Positions 20,401 to 28,990 are shown, numbered from the stretch's first letter. The stretch is DNA of 64,000 nt from Blastocatellia bacterium (GCA_026985075.1 JALSQX010000010.1:27127-91126), one strand, 5' to 3'. Notes: generated from the letters alone by a model not told the origin. Made by a program: numbers and translations.

Positions 20401-20676
20401 TTGTGTTTTAAATCCGGGCATCGACGCTCTCAATTCATAGCGGCCAGGATCCACGAGCGTGAGAACATAGTAGCCCCGATCATTGGTCACCGTCTTTCGC
20501 GTCAAACCGGTTTCTAAATTCCTCGCCTCGATGGTACTCCCAGGAATGACTGCTCCCGTTTCGTCCGTGACCGTCCCAGAAATCTCACCTTTGTTCGTCG
20601 CTTGAGCCAGCACGGACTGAGCTCCCGCGACGACGCCCACTACAATGACGATGATTGACAGGATCCTTTTCATCAT
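17491..20676 (-). CDS. Oar-type TonB-dependent outer-membrane receptor
   Basis: Outer-membrane active transporter of about 1061 aa. It has a signal peptide (MMKRILSIIVIVVGVVAGAQSVLAQA) and then an N-terminal carboxypeptidase-regulatory-like beta-sandwich (GEISGTVTDETGAVIPGSTIEARNLETG). The plug-like region includes NITTRSGGSEYHGDLFEYVRND, and a long beta-barrel runs to a C-terminal aromatic strand (FGLKLAF). This architecture is highly expanded in Acidobacteriota. I start at 20676 because AAGGAGGAG lies 8 bases before that ATG; a longer TTG reading (20694) would begin inside the Shine-Dalgarno. It lies 41 bases after the GntR gene and upstream of hyuAB, which suggests that it imports the substrate of HyuAB. 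It needs TonB; a tonB gene lies at 40996. Confidence 0.93.
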   Translation of the reverse strand: MMKRILSIIVIVVGVVAGAQSVLAQATNKGEISGTVTDETGAVIPGSTIEARNLETGLTRKTVTNDRGYYVLTLVDPGRYELRASMPGFKTQIRPEVIVETQSKVVVDFTLEPGEITEQITVEAREEVLRPTDTTVSGVISEIKMREMPLNNKAMAELTRLEAGATPPEITTAETSPNTDTGGFIHGLRQFFVHVTLDGGHYNDPVWSGGTMTTTEGSGISHDAVKEFTVVKGNPLPGQAGSGGYSINITTRSGGSEYHGDLFEYVRNDIFDARNFFDPEDPPPFRRNQFGGSLGGPLPIRNEKDFFFVNYEGFRRRLIETIVPVVPTPRLLDAIPGGAEFGYLREIFTHTYPRPTPGTFGPDDLVAPATSTTNLGLDRDQFLVRTDHQMTENTQATFRYNFSDGESFPGVTFRTGVRPGNLGFNWRFQNMLVNVTTTLSSTKVNEFRFTYNRIRFAFFGEPTPPELVALGFAPTSDSPNGIPFIFPFGTGLTFVGALPFIPRFRSQNVFEWNDILSVTTGRHTLNLGGTIARYQVNWFNGDTIRPFTFFSGFGPPFDESTFGLTTGTFLFQNENLFIRPPTPLRGYRFTEFSAYVQDRFQVTPTLTLNYGILYSLQTPIDEVNDLMSNAYPVVNGSPVENGDINDANISQLALVGVDRFDFSKFDKNNFAPNLGIAWLPFGRRSKVVIKAAYGISYARPFLELIRLSRFNPPFAQSTTIVAQRFGTRATPETSVVPPNLNVFNPSNVNPYVQYWNLTIERELEPNTVLRISYIGNKGTKIWFTRRPNFDAGFTGPRPNPSFSVIDLTETKADSIYHGLRIEVNRRFIHGFAIQGTYVYAKSIDDISSAITTFQPGGIGSIPTNQFDLGENRGVSDFDITHSAVINYIYELPFGRGRRFGKEWPGWVKALVGDWTISGITSFYDGLPFDVLSGIDNNGDGVANDRARVLPGARADNALVPGRGANNRQYLDPSGVLSVTGDVPLGRNVFRGPGIVNFDVAFKKRIPLGERAHLDFSAEIFNIFNHTNFGNPVNTLNSPLFGTILSTSTNARQIQFGLKLAF

Positions 20677-20717
20677 GGCTCTCTCCTCCTTCAAGAGCAG
20701 TTGCCGCTAGCGTCGAC

Positions 20718-21680
20718 CTAAACGATGACGCCAGCTTTCACTCTAATGTCCTCCAGGTCGTCTCGATTGATGGTCAGTGTGGGGTGACTGACCGTGGGGA
20801 GTCGCTTCAGTTCCTCGCTGAGCGAATCCCATATGCGATTGCCCACGTAAATACGTTGATACATCCCGGATGAGACGAGATCTTTCAACTCTTCTTCGCT
20901 GCTCATCGAAGCTGAGGAAAACTCTAACGCACAATCGCTGAGCGTCTCTCTCAGATCATTGATGAAGAGCTCTCCATACCGCAGTTGATCTTCCTTGCGG
21001 AAGAGGAGGAGGACTTTCGATCCCTCAGGGAGGGCCTTGAGCTCATCGAGCATTTCCTGGCTCCAATCGGCGCTCACCGGAAAGACGGGAACCTCTCGGG
21101 ACTGAGCAATCTTTTTCACCATATCGAAGCAGTAGTAGCTCGTGATCAGCTTGTTCACTCGGGTGAGGATGGCATCATCTCGTATCAGGTCATCCAGGAG
21201 AATAGAAACCGTCCGTACATTCCAACACTTACTGATCTGGCGCGCATAGTCTTCGGATAACGTGTGACTATCCTCGACAACTCCAAAAGGTGACTGTTTG
21301 GCCTCGACTTCCATCACGCGATTCGAGAGGTAACGGACGAAAGATGAGAGCACGAACCCATTCCTCTGAATCTCGCGAATGAATTTGTTGCTCAGACGCT
21401 CACACCGGTGAATTTGAGCTTGATTCTCCCGCGAGTTCTCATATCCACGGTTGACGAGAACGCCTCTGCCACGCTTGAGCTTGAGAATACCCACTTTCTC
21501 CAAATCGCGATACGCCGCCCAGATAATGCTCCTTCCAATGCCGAGCTGCTCTTCGAGTTCACGGATGGAAGGGAGGATATCCCCCTCCCGCAGTCGCCCC
21601 ATGAGAAGCAGGATCTTGATCTGCTCCTTCAACTGCGTTTGAAGGGGGGTAGGATTACTTTTGTCGACAAAAAATTTCAT
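20718..21680 (-). CDS. GntR-family transcriptional regulator
   Basis: Has an N-terminal GntR winged helix (PLQTQLKEQIKILLLMGRLREGDILPSIRELEEQLGIGRSIIWAAYRDLEKVGILKLKRGRGVLV). A roughly 220-aa C-terminal ligand-binding region follows that resembles a periplasmic-binding-protein-like fold more than FadR or UTRA. At 320 aa it is longer than YtrA-type regulators. It is first in the minus-strand cassette with the receptor and hyuAB and is probably their ligand-responsive regulator. A palindrome over its own predicted transcription start (21713-21724) suggests autoregulation. Confidence 0.85.
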   Translation of the reverse strand: MKFFVDKSNPTPLQTQLKEQIKILLLMGRLREGDILPSIRELEEQLGIGRSIIWAAYRDLEKVGILKLKRGRGVLVNRGYENSRENQAQIHRCERLSNKFIREIQRNGFVLSSFVRYLSNRVMEVEAKQSPFGVVEDSHTLSEDYARQISKCWNVRTVSILLDDLIRDDAILTRVNKLITSYYCFDMVKKIAQSREVPVFPVSADWSQEMLDELKALPEGSKVLLLFRKEDQLRYGELFINDLRETLSDCALEFSSASMSSEEELKDLVSSGMYQRIYVGNRIWDSLSEELKRLPTVSHPTLTINRDDLEDIRVKAGVIV

Positions 21681-21712
21681 CGTGCCGAATCCGAGCCTCC
21701 GTCATAAAAATC

Positions 21713-21724
21713 TGACAATCGTCA
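21713..21724. promoter_or_regulatory. Candidate GntR operator
   Basis: TGAC-AATC-GTCA is a perfect inverted repeat overlapping the predicted +1 of the cassette promoter. The GT..AC half-sites resemble known GntR boxes. A second perfect palindrome, TTGTCGACAA (21661-21670), lies in the first codons of the regulator and may be coincidental. Confidence 0.4.
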
Positions 21725-21729
21725 CTTTT

Positions 21730-21758
21730 ATATAACAATTTTCGGATGCGCTTGTCAA
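21730..21758 (-). promoter_or_regulatory. Strong sigma-70 promoter for the gntR-receptor-hyuAB cassette
   Basis: On the minus strand TTGACA (21753-21758, perfect -35) and TTATAT (21730-21735) are spaced by exactly 17 bases, within an AT-rich stretch. The predicted start of transcription is near 21723, about 43 bases before the GntR ATG. The remaining bases of 21759-21982, up to the moaA stop, show nothing I can name. Confidence 0.7.
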
Positions 21759-21982
21759 CCGATTTTTATTCTCTCGCTGGAGGCTCTTCCATGTCGCCCG
21801 AGCGGACTGGAGAATCACCACATGGAACTGAGAAATCTCTACTTCAATCGTGCTCAGCGCCAGAGAGAAACCCTGATAGGGTGACGCCTCTCCAGTTCAA
21901 TATTTGGACTCGGTGGTGGAGGCCCACCACGAAATGAGATTCCCGGGCAGCCACCCGGTCGTTTATGCTGATGCGTATGAGC

Positions 21983-23008
21983 TCACCCTCCTCGGGTATG
22001 CATTTCCAGGTGGGGATTCTTGCGCAGATCTTCCGGAGGGAGAGGCGCTCTTTGCTCGCGCAATGCCTTGCGCTGTTCGGCTCCCCGATCGAGGCGGCGG
22101 CGCCACGCCTCCCTGATGACCGTGGCGATGTGCTCCCTGGAGGCGCCGGCGCGTAACAACCGCTTCAAATCAATGCCCTCCCGCGCATAAAGGCAGAGGA
22201 ACCATATACCATCGGAGGTCAGGCGCGCGCGATCGCAGGTCGAGCAGAACGGCTGCGTGATCGACGAGATGACGCCAAAGACCGTTCCATCCGGCAGCAT
22301 GAATCGATCCGCCGGCGCCCACTCGCTCTCGTTCAATGGCTCGATTGGCCCCAGTTGTCGCTCCAATCGAGAGAGGATCTCCGAGCGGGAGACGACCTGC
22401 TCCATCGACCAGCGCGTCGCTCCTCCGACGTCCATATATTCGATGAACCGCACCTCAACGCTCATCTCCTTGCCGAACGCGATGAGATCCACCAGCTCAT
22501 CATCATTGAAGCCCCGAACGATGACGGCATTGAGCTTGATCCTTTCGAAACCTACGCGACGGGCCACCTCGATGCCTTCGAGCACCTGCGCATGCGCATT
22601 CTTTCGCGTGAGCGCGTGGAAGCGATCCGGTCGCAACGTATCCAGACTGACTGTGAGGCGATGCAACCCGGCCCGACGCAAGCGCTCGGCCGACTGAGCG
22701 AGGAGAATCCCATTAGTGGTGAGAGCCAGATCGCGAAGGCGGGCATTTTGCGCTAACAGGCGAACGAGAATGTCGAGATCGCGACGCAGAAGCGGTTCCC
22801 CGCCAGTGAATCGAATCTTCTCCACGCCCAATTGGGTGAAAATGTCGGCGATTTCGGCAATCTCCTCATAGGTGAGCAACTCATGGCGATTCAACCACAC
22901 ATACTCTTCTTCTGGCATGCAGTATTGGCAGCGCAGATTGCACCGGTCGGTCACCGAAATGCGCAAGCTCCGCAATGGCCGATCCCATCTGTCGATGACG
23001 GGGTGCAT
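21983..23008 (-). CDS. moaA: GTP 3',8-cyclase MoaA (molybdenum cofactor biosynthesis)
   Basis: Radical SAM enzyme that performs the first step of molybdopterin synthesis, GTP to 3',8-cyclo-dihydro-GTP. The N-terminal SAM-cluster motif CNLRCQYC follows RISVTDR, and EKIRFTGGEPLLRRDL is the SAM-binding GGEP region. The C-terminal second cluster ligands are in CSTCDRARLTSDGIWFLCL. Length 341 aa is typical, although the C-terminus is Arg-rich and lacks the usual terminal GG; it ends HTRGG, which may serve the same role. It stands alone here with no other moa genes. Its presence implies a molybdoenzyme elsewhere in the genome. Confidence 0.95.
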   Translation of the reverse strand: MHPVIDRWDRPLRSLRISVTDRCNLRCQYCMPEEEYVWLNRHELLTYEEIAEIADIFTQLGVEKIRFTGGEPLLRRDLDILVRLLAQNARLRDLALTTNGILLAQSAERLRRAGLHRLTVSLDTLRPDRFHALTRKNAHAQVLEGIEVARRVGFERIKLNAVIVRGFNDDELVDLIAFGKEMSVEVRFIEYMDVGGATRWSMEQVVSRSEILSRLERQLGPIEPLNESEWAPADRFMLPDGTVFGVISSITQPFCSTCDRARLTSDGIWFLCLYAREGIDLKRLLRAGASREHIATVIREAWRRRLDRGAEQRKALREQRAPLPPEDLRKNPHLEMHTRGG

Positions 23009-23445
23009 AGAGCCCTAATCATAGCACGTCCATCGAGGAGGGCAAACGGTCTGGGGACATCTCCAAGAGTGACCCCATCGAGTCATTGACGAACGCCGCG
23101 CCCGCCGGGCGTCAATGGGGGGTCCCCGGATGAGGATCTGACGGGGAGCAGCGCCCTGACGCGAAGGCGCTGTTGTGGATCACTGTCCGTCTCCGAGCCA
23201 GCCGCTACCGGCCAATACACCATTCAATCTGGGCCACGCCTGGCTGACAATGGGATAACAGCAACCGAGACCGATCCATTCAACTGACCGCCGCTTATCC
23301 CTCACCGATTCCTCTCGCCCTGCACGAGAGTCCCTCCCAGAGAGACGCATCAAGTGCCAGATGAAGAGGGCCGCCATGCGTGCGGGTTGTCCGTCTCGTT
23401 CGACATCATGCGCCTCTGTCAATGCCCTTCCGAGATCGAGAGTCC
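23009..23445. other. Intergenic, 437 bases
   Basis: I see no gene, RNA or clear promoter here. A 99-codon minus-strand frame (23180-23479) runs into the next gene and has no protein-like pattern. Confidence 0.5.
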
Positions 23446-24465
23446 TCACCAGCCGAGCGCTAATCCAATCGCCCCACAAGCGAGTCCGACGACGAAGTTG
23501 ATGACTTTCACGATGATGAAATCCCGCCGGGAAGAGGCGAGCATCGGGAGCATCCCGTGCCCGTCCTGGACAATCGAACTGGCCAAGAGGATACTCAAGG
23601 GAAGGCTCCCTTGGGCATAAAGAGTGACGAACAACAGGTGCGGACCAGATTCAGGGATCAACCCGATGAGACAAGCCCCCACGAGAACGAGCCATCCGGC
23701 CTCGCTAATACTCGCCTCCAGGTGAAGCGTATCGATCAGCACGTGGATGACCAGCAGGGCTCCCAGCGTCCACAAGAAGAGACGAGGGACGTGTCTCCGA
23801 GCGACGTGATGCCAGAGGTGCTCTTCCAGAAAATGATCGGGGACGGTAGCGACAATGAAAAGGGAGAGTGCCGCCACGATCAACATGGTGACGCGCCCCC
23901 AGTTCCACGTGGAGGGTCCCACTCGGCCCGAGAGTATGGCGATGATGAATAACCCGAGGGCCACGGCCAAAACCCCTCGAGCCAGAGAACACTCTCTCCA
24001 CTGCTGCCGGATGCGACCCCGAGGAAAGCATTGACAGTCTTCAGCGACATGCCATTGAATCTCTTCACAAGTGGCCGGAACAGGAATGAGTCGTCGGCGA
24101 GCCATCATATCAGTGAGCGCTCCCGCAACGGCGCCCACGGCGAAGAGGACGCCGGTGAGGAAAAGCGCCTGGCGCGGGATCATCGCCAACATCACGAATG
24201 CCTCATCACCACTGGTCGCGATCATGGCCGCGACTACGGCACCCAACGTCACAATGCGATGCGTATACATCGTCACGACGACGAACGCTCCCAAGCATCC
24301 TGGAATGGCGCCCAGGAAGGCCGCCACCAGTAGCTGTCTCCATCGGTATCTGGCGATCCACTGTTGCCATTCACCCATGGTGAGCACATTGAGATACTCG
24401 ATCAAGAGCATCATGGCGAAAACGAATCCGGTGATCATCAGCGCATCATGGAAACTCTGCATCAT
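23446..24465 (-). CDS. Putative manganese/heavy-metal exporter, 10-TM family
   Basis: Polytopic membrane protein matching the 'putative 10TM heavy-metal exporter' family (ArsP_2 type, often annotated as putative manganese transporter). The family signature is clear near the C-terminus: CLIGLIPESGPHLLFVTLYAQG, then SILLASSIVQDGHGMLPMLASSRRDFIIVKVIN. The N-terminal half has GAIPGCLGAFVVVTMY and ATSGDEAFVMLAMIP. A His-rich cytoplasmic-looking loop (DHFLEEHLWHHVARRH) and a Cys-rich loop (CEEIQWHVAEDCQC) are possible metal-binding stretches. I start at 24465 (MMQSFHDAL) because GGGAGG sits 8 bases upstream; a longer frame to 24564 is not conserved. No Mn riboswitch of the yybP-ykoY type is recognisable upstream. 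The metal is inferred from the family. Confidence 0.78.
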   Translation of the reverse strand: MMQSFHDALMITGFVFAMMLLIEYLNVLTMGEWQQWIARYRWRQLLVAAFLGAIPGCLGAFVVVTMYTHRIVTLGAVVAAMIATSGDEAFVMLAMIPRQALFLTGVLFAVGAVAGALTDMMARRRLIPVPATCEEIQWHVAEDCQCFPRGRIRQQWRECSLARGVLAVALGLFIIAILSGRVGPSTWNWGRVTMLIVAALSLFIVATVPDHFLEEHLWHHVARRHVPRLFLWTLGALLVIHVLIDTLHLEASISEAGWLVLVGACLIGLIPESGPHLLFVTLYAQGSLPLSILLASSIVQDGHGMLPMLASSRRDFIIVKVINFVVGLACGAIGLALGW

Positions 24466-25089
24466 AGAGCCGTCCTCCCGGATGCATACCATATAACAAC
24501 CGCGCCCTGCCATGTCTCTTGGCGAAGCGTCCCTTCCCCTCATTCCCGTCTCCGCTGTGAGCAAGGTCTCTCGTCAGAGGATCGCCCAGGGCCGTGGAGG
24601 TCAATCACCTCACACCTCCCGCTCGACCATCCCCCCAGGAGCTGATTGCGCAATCCGCGAACGCCCCGCCCTCACCACGGCCGTTCGGAGATGCTTTACT
24701 ATACAGGCTCGCCTCCACTCCAACAACGTTTCCGGAAGCGCGGAACGGTTTTTGTCAAACTCCGCGCCAGAGACTTCACTCGAGGAATGGGAGCGACGTC
24801 GTGGCGAGGGACAGACCATGGCCGCCTCTCCGCTTGGCGAGGCGATCGAATGCTCCCAGTCTGCCTCGATGATGAGAGCAGTGAGGCGAAGCCCCTACCA
24901 GGTCGCGAACAGATCGATCGACTTTCGAGCAGCCTCCGCTGGGACTGAGCATGGCCGGGCGACCCTCTGTCCGGTCTTCCCATTGCACTCTGTCAGAATC
25001 CCCCGCTGCCGGATGAGGTGATCGTGATGCCCGACAGGCCTCTCCAACGGACGCCGAATCGGATGGCAGAGCCAGATGAGCACTATGAA
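24466..25089. other. Intergenic, 624 bases
   Basis: No protein-like frame, RNA fold or repeat is apparent. It contains the leader of the exporter gene and the 3' flank of the archaemetzincin gene. Confidence 0.5.
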
Positions 25090-25620
25090 TCAAGGGAGGC
25101 GTCGGGCACACGAAGGACAGAAGGTGGACGATTTCAGATCGACCTCGGCGATGGAATTGGAGAAATGCATCACACACTCCACACGGCGACAATGAACCAG
25201 CCCAAACGTATGTCCCAACTCGTGGAGAGCTTCTTTCTCGCACCGCTCCAGGAAGAGTTTCTCGTCGGGCGGCAGTCCATAGAACTCTTGACGCAGTCGA
25301 TGAACCGAAACCACGGCTGCCCGACCGCCCAACTGTGCTTCGCCGAACACGAACGTCAGCACGGGGATGAAGAGATCCACGTCGGTCACACCCAAGACCT
25401 TGATCTCATCCGCCTCACTCAAGTCCGCCAATTGGATCAGGATCTCTCGCGATCTATACTGCTGTCGCTGATCGTCGTATGCTCGACGCGTATCGACGAG
25501 GCGATGATGAATGGAACAGGGGGCGTCCAGTGTCTCCGGTAAGACGAGCCGGAGGTAGTCCATCACGGTCATCTCGACGCCTCCCACCGGGACGATATGG
25601 ATGTGAACCTGAGTCACCAC
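25090..25620 (-). CDS. amzA: Archaemetzincin family metalloprotease
   Basis: Zinc metalloprotease of the metzincin clan. The signature is complete: HELGHTFGLVHCRRVECVMHFSNS gives the three-His zinc site and the extra Cys4-type ligands, followed by DLKSSTFCPSCARRLP with the final CxxC. The family binds a catalytic zinc plus a structural zinc through these cysteines. At 176 aa it has the usual archaeal and bacterial length, with no signal peptide. Tandem GTG codons (25620, 25617) are the likely start. It lies 10 bases after the sigma-54 activator gene, so it is probably the last gene of that operon. Its physiological substrate is unknown in the family. Confidence 0.92.
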   Translation of the reverse strand: MVTQVHIHIVPVGGVEMTVMDYLRLVLPETLDAPCSIHHRLVDTRRAYDDQRQQYRSREILIQLADLSEADEIKVLGVTDVDLFIPVLTFVFGEAQLGGRAAVVSVHRLRQEFYGLPPDEKLFLERCEKEALHELGHTFGLVHCRRVECVMHFSNSIAEVDLKSSTFCPSCARRLP

Positions 25621-25630
25621 TCCTTCCCCG

Positions 25631-26986
25631 TCACGATGCCTCCCGCTTCAGTTGATATTTCTTGATCTTATTGTACAGCGTCACCCGGTCGATACCCAAC
25701 AACCGAGCGGCGCGCGAGATATTCCATCCCGTCTCTCTCAACACGCGCTCGATGTGTTGGCGTTCCACATCGGCCAGCGTTCGTCCCGGGGAAAATTCTC
25801 GTCCTCCATTGACCTGGAAGGGGAGATCGCCCGGTTGAATCTCCCCGGTCTTACAAACCAGGACAGCGCGTTCGATGGCATTTTGCAGCTCGCGCACGTT
25901 CCCCGGCCAGTCATAATCGATGAGCAAATCCATGGCGGCCGGTGACACGCCAGCGATGGATTTGTTCATGCTCCGGGCAAACTTGTGCAGAAAGTGTTCC
26001 ACCAGCAGGGGAATATCTTCTCGCCGCTCGCGCAGCGGAGGGATGGCAATGGAAAAGACGTTCAATCGATAATATAAATCCTCGCGGAATCTCCCCTCGG
26101 CGACCATAGCTTCCAGGTCCTTATTGGTCGCGGCGATCAATCGAAAATCCACCGGGATCAGTCTATTCCCACCCACACGACAGATCTTTTTCTCCTCCAG
26201 TACCCGTAACAGATCGATCTGTGTCTTCAAGCTGATGTCGCCGATTTCGTCCAGGAATAGTGTCCCTCCGTCGGCCATCTCAAACTTCCCCTTCCGCCGG
26301 TACTGGGCTCCGGTGAATGCTCCTTTCTCATGCCCAAAGAGCTCGCTCTCCAGGATGCCCTCAGCCAGCGCGCCACAATTGACGACGACAATGGGCATGT
26401 AGCGGCGCGGGCTGTTGGCGTGAATTGCTCGAGCGATCAATTCCTTGCCGGTGCCACTCTCACCCCGGATGAGAACCGTCGTATCGGACTGGGCGACGAG
26501 CCTGACCTGCTCCAGCACGCGTTGGATGGCTGGACTCCGTCCTACGATCTCGTGAAACTGGTTCATCTCGTCGATCTTCCGGCGGAGCTGAACATTCTCT
26601 GCCATCAACTGCTTCCGCTCAACGGCATTGCGAATCAAGTGCTCCAGGTCATCGGGATCGAACGGTTTGACGATGTAGTCATACGCCCCTTGTTTCATCG
26701 CCTCCACGGCCGTCTCTACCGAAGCATAGGCCGTCATGATGATAACGGTGGAGCGAGGATGCATCTGCTTGATCTTGCGCTGAAGCTCGAGGCCATCCAT
26801 GCCGGGCATCTTGATATCGATCAGAAAAATATCCCATTGTCCCGTAGTCAACTTCTGCAAAGCGTCCTTCCCCGAGGCGGCCACATCGACGGCGTATCCC
26901 TCCTCGCGGAACCAGCTCCCCAGAGAGCGACGAACGATCTCTTCGTCATCGACGATCAAGATGCGGATGTGGTCTTTCCTCGCCAT
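25631..26986 (-). CDS. NtrC-type sigma-54-dependent response regulator
   Basis: Three domains in 451 aa. The receiver has acidic residues DDEE (13-16) and phospho-acceptor Asp57 (LIDIKMPG). The AAA+ sigma-54 interaction domain has Walker A GESGTGKE (about 175-182), GAFTGA (222-227, the sigma-54 contact loop), Walker B TLFLDEIGD and RFREDLYYRLNV. The C-terminal Fis-type helix-turn-helix is ERQHIERVLRETGWNISRAARLLGIDRVTLYNKIKKY. The intact GAFTGA means that it can activate sigma-54 RNA polymerase. Its start lies inside the sensor kinase gene (31-base overlap), so the two form a cognate pair. Candidate targets are the -24/-12 promoters at 30615, 35066 and 63492. Confidence 0.95.
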   Translation of the reverse strand: MARKDHIRILIVDDEEIVRRSLGSWFREEGYAVDVAASGKDALQKLTTGQWDIFLIDIKMPGMDGLELQRKIKQMHPRSTVIIMTAYASVETAVEAMKQGAYDYIVKPFDPDDLEHLIRNAVERKQLMAENVQLRRKIDEMNQFHEIVGRSPAIQRVLEQVRLVAQSDTTVLIRGESGTGKELIARAIHANSPRRYMPIVVVNCGALAEGILESELFGHEKGAFTGAQYRRKGKFEMADGGTLFLDEIGDISLKTQIDLLRVLEEKKICRVGGNRLIPVDFRLIAATNKDLEAMVAEGRFREDLYYRLNVFSIAIPPLRERREDIPLLVEHFLHKFARSMNKSIAGVSPAAMDLLIDYDWPGNVRELQNAIERAVLVCKTGEIQPGDLPFQVNGGREFSPGRTLADVERQHIERVLRETGWNISRAARLLGIDRVTLYNKIKKYQLKREAS

Positions 26987-28677
26987 GATGATCCCTCTGG
27001 AAAGAGTTTCATATTTACCGGCGTTCGGCCGTCACCGTACTGGTTGGATCGATCTTGACGGTCGTCGGCCGCTGGTTTCTCTTCCTCCGGTTTTTCGGGC
27101 AGCCAGATAGTGAACGTCGTCCCTCGCCCCGGAGTCGAGTCCACCTCAATGTGTCCATGGTGACGGTTGATGATTCCGTATACGACGGCCAATCCGAGCC
27201 CCACTCCCTTACCCGCTTCTTTCGTGGTGAAGAAGGGCTCGAAGATGTGTTTTTGCGTCTCCTCGTCCATGCCAATCCCATTGTCCTGGATCGTGATGGC
27301 CACCATGTGTCGGTCGGGACGATAGGATGAACGCACCTGGAGCACTCCTTGACCAGGTGTCATCGCCTCACAGGCATTGATGAATATCGCCACCAATGCT
27401 TGCTTGATTTGTTGCCGGTCACAAATAATGGTGGGGATGCGTTCGTCCAGTTGCACCTGCGTCTGGACATCCATGAGGTCGATCTTATGCTGCACGAGGC
27501 GAAGGGATTGAGCGATGAGTTCATTCACATCGTGAGGTTGAAAATTGGCCGTCGTCTGGCGCGCAAACTGAAGCAGACTTTTGACGATCTCACCACAGCG
27601 CGCCGATTCATGGGCGATGAATTCCAGATACGGCTCGACGCCCTCGCTCTCATCCAGGAAGACGCTGGCGCCCTTCAGTTTCTTCAACAACAGCTTGGCA
27701 TAAGTGAGAATTCCAGCCAATGGATTGTTGATTTCGTGGGCGACAATCGCTGCCAGCCTTCCGATGGACGCCATGCGCTCCACATGAAGCATCTGCTCGT
27801 GCGCTCGTTTCAACTCGGCCGTCTTCTCCTCGACGCGACACTCCAGCGTCTTGGCCCACTCGGTGAGCTGCTCGTTTGCCCGTTTGAGTTCTTCCGTCAT
27901 GCGATTGAAGGACGCGGCGAGCTCTCCGATTTCATCGCCCGAGGAGACGCGGATCTTGTGATCCAGGTCGCCCGCGGCCACTCGTTGAATCCCAGCAGTC
28001 AGTTGCTTCACCGGTTTATGAACCAGGCGCCAAACGAGTCCCCCGACGATCAACGAGATGATCAGAATGGCCAACGCGCAGTTGACGATCATTTGCCATT
28101 CCCCTTGGGCCATGATGGCATCGACCTGGGCGAGCGACATGGTCACGTCCAGCACGCCGAGCACCTGCTGAGCCGGCGGATGTACGTGACAGGCGGCATT
28201 GTAACAACTGGGCTCATTCTCGATGGGGTTGATCAGTCCGAGAATCCGCTCTCCGCGCGCATCCCGGTAGATGCGCACGCGATCGGGACGGTTCAATCGC
28301 GTCAAAGGTTGACGCCGGGCATGACAGGCGTAACAGGCCTCGGCCTTCTTGTCCACAAACGTTCCCCTCTCCTGTTCATCGGTGGAGAAACTGATCATGC
28401 CCTCCTCGTTGAAAAGACGAATCTTGCTGATCCCCGGCTGGGCTCCAATGGTGTTGATGATGTGGTAGATGGCCTCTCGATTATTCCTCAACATGAGGTA
28501 GCGCGTACTGCGTTTGATGGTCTCGCTGATGCGGTCGGCACTGGCTACGGTCATCTTCTCCAGATGTTGTCGATGCAGCCGAATGTTTTGATAGCCCACC
28601 ACCGTGTAAATGGCGGCCAGGCTGCCCAGGAGGCAGATGACTAATTTGAGGCTCAAACTCGATGTCCAATTCTTCAC
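26956..28677 (-). CDS. Sensor histidine kinase with CxxCH-type haem motifs in its extracytoplasmic domain
   Basis: Order of parts: TM1 (about 11-28), an extracytoplasmic sensor domain (29-196), TM2 (197-215), HAMP (216-268), a coiled coil (263-300), a HisKA domain with the phospho-acceptor His314 in AHEINNPLAGI, and an HATPase_c domain with FINACEAM, DNGIGM and GKGVGLGLAVVYGI. The sensor domain holds a classical c-type haem motif CYACH (115-119) and a second, longer-spaced CYNAACH (158-164, CX4CH), each followed by basic residues. This predicts covalent haem and hence sensing of redox state or a gas such as O2, NO or CO; that step is inference. Starts with GTG behind CGAGGAG. A weak sigma-54-like site lies 75 bases upstream (28752). 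Confidence 0.93.
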   Translation of the reverse strand: MKNWTSSLSLKLVICLLGSLAAIYTVVGYQNIRLHRQHLEKMTVASADRISETIKRSTRYLMLRNNREAIYHIINTIGAQPGISKIRLFNEEGMISFSTDEQERGTFVDKKAEACYACHARRQPLTRLNRPDRVRIYRDARGERILGLINPIENEPSCYNAACHVHPPAQQVLGVLDVTMSLAQVDAIMAQGEWQMIVNCALAILIISLIVGGLVWRLVHKPVKQLTAGIQRVAAGDLDHKIRVSSGDEIGELAASFNRMTEELKRANEQLTEWAKTLECRVEEKTAELKRAHEQMLHVERMASIGRLAAIVAHEINNPLAGILTYAKLLLKKLKGASVFLDESEGVEPYLEFIAHESARCGEIVKSLLQFARQTTANFQPHDVNELIAQSLRLVQHKIDLMDVQTQVQLDERIPTIICDRQQIKQALVAIFINACEAMTPGQGVLQVRSSYRPDRHMVAITIQDNGIGMDEETQKHIFEPFFTTKEAGKGVGLGLAVVYGIINRHHGHIEVDSTPGRGTTFTIWLPEKPEEEKPAADDRQDRSNQYGDGRTPVNMKLFPEGSSWRGKTTSAS

Positions 28678-28751
28678 GATGTGCTCCTCGCCCCCTCTCG
28701 GTCAGATCAACCTCAAATCCCCTTCATCGCCGCATCTCCACTATCAGCGTG

Positions 28752-28768
28752 TGCAACTTCCATTCCAA
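28752..28768 (-). promoter_or_regulatory. Weaker sigma-54-like -24/-12 site before the sensor kinase
   Basis: On the minus strand TTGGAATGGAAGTTGCA keeps GG and GC with the required 10-base spacing and has TTGCA at -12, but the -24 box is TGGAAT instead of TGGCAC. It could be an internal promoter for the kinase-activator pair. The rest of 28678-28990 has no gene. Confidence 0.35.
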
Positions 28769-28990
28769 AACGGCGCTCAGGGTGGACTCACCGCTCGCTC
28801 ACAAGTCACGCTCATTCAGTACATTACACGATATCGCCGGGGATATGGCATTCACAGAAGCCACGTTGCATAACCGTATGGGTCAAACCGCCCAGTGATG
28901 CGCCTTGACACCCCCACCGCGGCGCCCATACCGATCTCGGTTGTGGAATGGCTGATGCTGGACCTCGAGTCGCGGTCGCGTCAGGCATCG

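Noticed and set aside
23180..23479. 99-codon minus-strand frame
   Set aside because: It overlaps the exporter stop and has no conserved or protein-like pattern.
24466..24650. Mn riboswitch (yybP-ykoY) upstream of the exporter
   Set aside because: The conserved loop sequences are not recognisable.
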